A DNA stretch of 64,000 bases from NCBI GenBank assembly GCA_046345315.1, contig JBKDKA010000082.1, forward strand, positions 33,946-97,945, read 5' to 3'. Shown piece by piece: positions 61,634 through 64,000 of the stretch; position 1 is the stretch's first letter, and each line of letters begins with the position of its first letter. The notes under the pieces are model-generated. The model was not told the DNA's origin and ran no database searches. It worked only from the letters and a program-made list of their open reading frames with translations. Origin of the DNA: F1-80-MAGs062 sp046345315 (GTDB lineage: Bacteria; Planctomycetota; Planctomycetia; Planctomycetales; Planctomycetaceae). Both the position numbers and the translations under genes were made by a program.

Positions 61634-63751
61634 ATGGCTGATCTGGCCCGACTCCGCAATATTGGTATCTCAGCTCACATCGACTCGGGAAAAACGACTC
61701 TGACAGAGCGAATGCTCTACTATTGTGGTCGTATTCACAAAATCCGCGATGTGAAGGGCGGAGACGGCGGCGCCACCATGGACCATATGGACCTGGAGCG
61801 AGAACGCGGGATCACGATCACGTCGGCCGCAACACGTGTTGAATGGGCCGATCATGTCATCAACGTAATCGACACTCCGGGCCACGTTGACTTCACCGTG
61901 GAAGTCGAACGAAGTCTTCGCGTTCTTGACGGTGCGATTCTGGTTCTTTGCTCCGTGGGCGGAGTTCAGAGTCAGTCGCTGACCGTTGACCGCCAGATGA
62001 AGCGATACGGTGTGCCTCGAATCGCGTTCATCAACAAGATGGACCGAATCGGCGCGAATCCGAAAAAAGTCATGCAGCAGATGCAGGAAAAGCTGAAGAC
62101 GACTCCTGTGCCGCTCCAGATTCCGATGGGTCTCGAGTCTGCTTTCAAGGGCGTGGTTGATCTCATCACCATGGAAGCAGTAACTTTCGACGGTCCGGAA
62201 GGCGAAGATATCGTTCGGTCACCGATTCCGGACGAATTCAAAGCAGCAGCGGCAGAAGGCCGTCAGGTGATGCTCGAACAGCTGTCGTTGCACGATGACG
62301 AACTGATGTCGGCACTGCTGGAAGAATCCGATGTCCCGAACGACCAGATCCGGTCGATTATTCGACGCGCGACTCTGGCTCAGCAGATCACTCCTGTACT
62401 CATGGGAAGTGCGTACAAGAACAAAGGCGTTCAGCTGGCACTCGACGCTGTGACTTACTACCTGCCTTGTCCGACAGACCGCGATAAGTACGCACTCGAC
62501 AACACCAAGCCTGTCGATGCAGACGGACATCACCCGAAGGTTCTTCTGACAGATTCCAAAGACGATCCGCTCGTCGCGATGGCATTCAAGACCGTTGTGG
62601 AAGCATTCGGTCAGCTGACCTACATGCGAATCTATCAGGGCAAAATTGTGAAGGGTAATTCCTACACAAACGCTCGTACTGACCGGTCTGTCCGTTTCGG
62701 ACGACTCGTTCGAATGCACGCGAATGAACGCCAGGACATTGAAGGTGGTGACGCCGGCGACATCATCGCCGTGGTCGGTGTGGACTGTGCGTCTGGGGAT
62801 ACATTCCTCGGTGACGGAGTCAAGGTTTCACTGGAAAACATCTTTGTTGCTGACGCTGTGATTCGACTGTCCGTCGAACCAAAGAAGCGCGATGATGCGG
62901 ACAAGCTGAGCAAGGCTCTGGAGCGATTCCGACGTGAAGACCCGACTTTCCGCGTCATGACAGACGAAGAAACCGGCCAGACACTGATCGCCGGAATGGG
63001 ACAGCTGCATCTCGACATTTACATCGAACGCATCAAGCGGGAATACAACTGCGAATGTGTGATCGGTGAGCCACGCGTGGCCTATCGTGAAACGCCGACC
63101 AAGGCAGTTGAGTTCAACTACAAGCACAAGAAGCAGAGCGGTGGTTCAGGTCAGTACGCTCACGTTGTGGGAATTCTTGAACCGATCACTGACAATCCGG
63201 AGATGCATTACGAGTTTGTCGATGAAGTGACTGGCGGACGAATTCCCCGCGAATTTATTCAGCCATCGAACCAGGGATTCCAGCAGGGTCTCGACAAAGG
63301 ACCGCTCGGCGAATACGAAGTCGTGGGTGTGCGAATGCGTCTTCAGGACGGAAGCTACCACGATGTGGACTCGTCGGAAATGGCGTTCAAGATTGCCGGC
63401 TTCGCCTGCATGAGAGAAACACTGAAGAAGGCCGACATGGCTCTTCAGGAACCGATCATGAAGCTGGAAATCGAGACTCCGGAAGAATACCAGGGTCAGG
63501 TTACTGGCCATCTGGCATCAAAACGCGGAATGGTCACTTCATCCGAAGTCAACGATTCCATCTGCGTAATCAATGCGGAAGTGCCGCTGTCCACCATGTT
63601 CGACTATGCGAACGAACTTCGGTCGATGACACAGGGCAAAGGCACATTCAGCATGGAATTCCTGCGATATCAGCAGGTTCCTCGAAGTCTGCAGCCTGAA
63701 ATTCTTGAGAAACGCCGCAAGGAAAAAGAAGCCAAGGCCGCAATGAAGTAA
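61634..63751 (+). CDS. fusA: Elongation factor G, mitochondrial-like (spd/mtEFG1) type
   Basis: 705 aa. G1 motif AHIDSGKTT (14-22; most bacterial EF-G have AHIDAGKTT), switch II DTPGHVDFTVEVERSLRVLD, NKMD for guanine. Segment GRIHKIRDVKGGDGGATMDH and LVLCSVGGVQSQSLTVDRQM are close to mitochondrial EFG1 and to the spirochaete/planctomycete/delta group. Domain IV and V end at YANELRSMTQGKGTFSMEF. It moves tRNAs and mRNA during elongation. It is not in a str operon (no rpsL, rpsG or tuf around), which fits a duplicated, stand-alone EF-G. Confidence 0.96.
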   Translation: MADLARLRNIGISAHIDSGKTTLTERMLYYCGRIHKIRDVKGGDGGATMDHMDLERERGITITSAATRVEWADHVINVIDTPGHVDFTVEVERSLRVLDGAILVLCSVGGVQSQSLTVDRQMKRYGVPRIAFINKMDRIGANPKKVMQQMQEKLKTTPVPLQIPMGLESAFKGVVDLITMEAVTFDGPEGEDIVRSPIPDEFKAAAAEGRQVMLEQLSLHDDELMSALLEESDVPNDQIRSIIRRATLAQQITPVLMGSAYKNKGVQLALDAVTYYLPCPTDRDKYALDNTKPVDADGHHPKVLLTDSKDDPLVAMAFKTVVEAFGQLTYMRIYQGKIVKGNSYTNARTDRSVRFGRLVRMHANERQDIEGGDAGDIIAVVGVDCASGDTFLGDGVKVSLENIFVADAVIRLSVEPKKRDDADKLSKALERFRREDPTFRVMTDEETGQTLIAGMGQLHLDIYIERIKREYNCECVIGEPRVAYRETPTKAVEFNYKHKKQSGGSGQYAHVVGILEPITDNPEMHYEFVDEVTGGRIPREFIQPSNQGFQQGLDKGPLGEYEVVGVRMRLQDGSYHDVDSSEMAFKIAGFACMRETLKKADMALQEPIMKLEIETPEEYQGQVTGHLASKRGMVTSSEVNDSICVINAEVPLSTMFDYANELRSMTQGKGTFSMEFLRYQQVPRSLQPEILEKRRKEKEAKAAMK

Positions 63752-63810
63752 GCGAAGTCGATCATGGCGTGGCGCCGCAGGCAGCCCGCCCTGAAAAGCC
63801 CCGTCACAGA

Positions 63811-63843
63811 ACGCTCGATGCCTCAGGTATCGAGCGTTTTTTT
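63811..63843 (+). terminator. Strong rho-independent terminator of fusA
   Basis: Perfect 9-bp stem ACGCTCGAT / ATCGAGCGT with a 9-base loop and a 7-base T-run. The last 157 bases of the window after it show no gene. Confidence 0.9.
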
Positions 63844-64000
63844 GTAACACAATCCGATGCAGCAGTTTCTGCCGATTTTCGCTCGCGGAAACATCCGAAT
63901 CACAATTCGTTAAAGAGGAAAGTCTGAAACAGCCTTTCGGATAACGTCGATTCTGGCGATTCTAGAGACAGGGGAAGATTCATTCTTCGAAGGTCACTTC

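Overview
The window looks like a chromosome segment from a planctomycete. The main reasons are two DUF1559 genes with a prepilin-like N-terminus (GFTLIELLVVIAIIAVL followed by an R-rich QQAREAARR helix), several secreted PQQ/WD40/Kelch beta-propellers, Tat-exported Gfo/Idh/MocA and GH-like proteins, a SUMF1-domain protein, BatA/VWA proteins, a membrane Ser/Thr kinase beside an FHA gene, and an EF-G of the mitochondrial-like type. Species cannot be named from sequence alone. No transposase, phage, CRISPR, rRNA or tRNA gene was seen.

Layout. 1-7.2 kb: the tail of an APS-kinase gene, a strong terminator, then a same-strand block of BatA/VWA membrane protein, coiled-coil protein, FHA protein, Ser/Thr kinase and a small membrane protein, probably a signalling operon. 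7.2-10.2 kb: SUMF1-domain protein and a Tat-exported oxidoreductase. 10.3-13.4 kb (minus): lipoprotein, DUF1559 protein and PQQ-propeller protein. 13.6-31.2 kb is the most coherent region and looks like a zinc-limitation island: a Fur-family regulator (likely Zur), ZnuA/ZnuC/ZnuB, a NicO-type metal transporter, three CobW/COG0523 GTPases, and Kelch/WD40 propellers next to two of them. It also has a secreted protein with a His-rich motif, a (2Fe-2S)-ferredoxin-like protein and a small Cys-rich protein. 31.5-38.9 kb holds a CoxE-like VWA gene and housekeeping genes (nusB, ribH, rho, coaE, phosphohexomutase). 39-56.5 kb is mixed: GH32/43-like protein, TPR-redoxin fusion, sulfite-oxidase-like molybdoenzyme, HTTM membrane protein, a second DUF1559 plus lipoprotein pair, a His-rich multi-pass membrane protein, PQQ protein, PmoA-like protein, esterase/hydrolase and sialate O-acetylesterase. 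57-63.8 kb: a zinc-ribbon membrane protein, FtsH and EF-G.

How the genes may work together. A 15-bp motif, TGCA-N7-TGCA (the size of a 7-1-7 Fur-family operator), occurs upstream of four transcription units: lipoprotein-DUF1559-PQQ (13529), Kelch-CobW-His-rich secreted protein and the divergent WD40 lipoprotein (17401), the divergent CobW2 operon and znuACB (25554), and CobW3 (31178). I infer a Zur regulon in which zinc uptake (ZnuABC), intracellular zinc allocation (CobW GTPases) and propeller proteins that may act as metallochaperones or scaffolds are induced together when zinc is scarce. The zinc reading is inference; the gene families and motif positions are read directly.

Intergenic DNA carries at least four families of palindromic repeats: a ~95-bp element with inverted ends (four copies plus a fragment), a CCGTCGG-loop-CCGGCGG hairpin family in two clusters, ATTCCC-N8-GGGAAT elements (five copies), and a 155-bp element bounded by 24-bp inverted repeats. 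They abut stop codons or fill operon gaps, as MITE/REP elements do.
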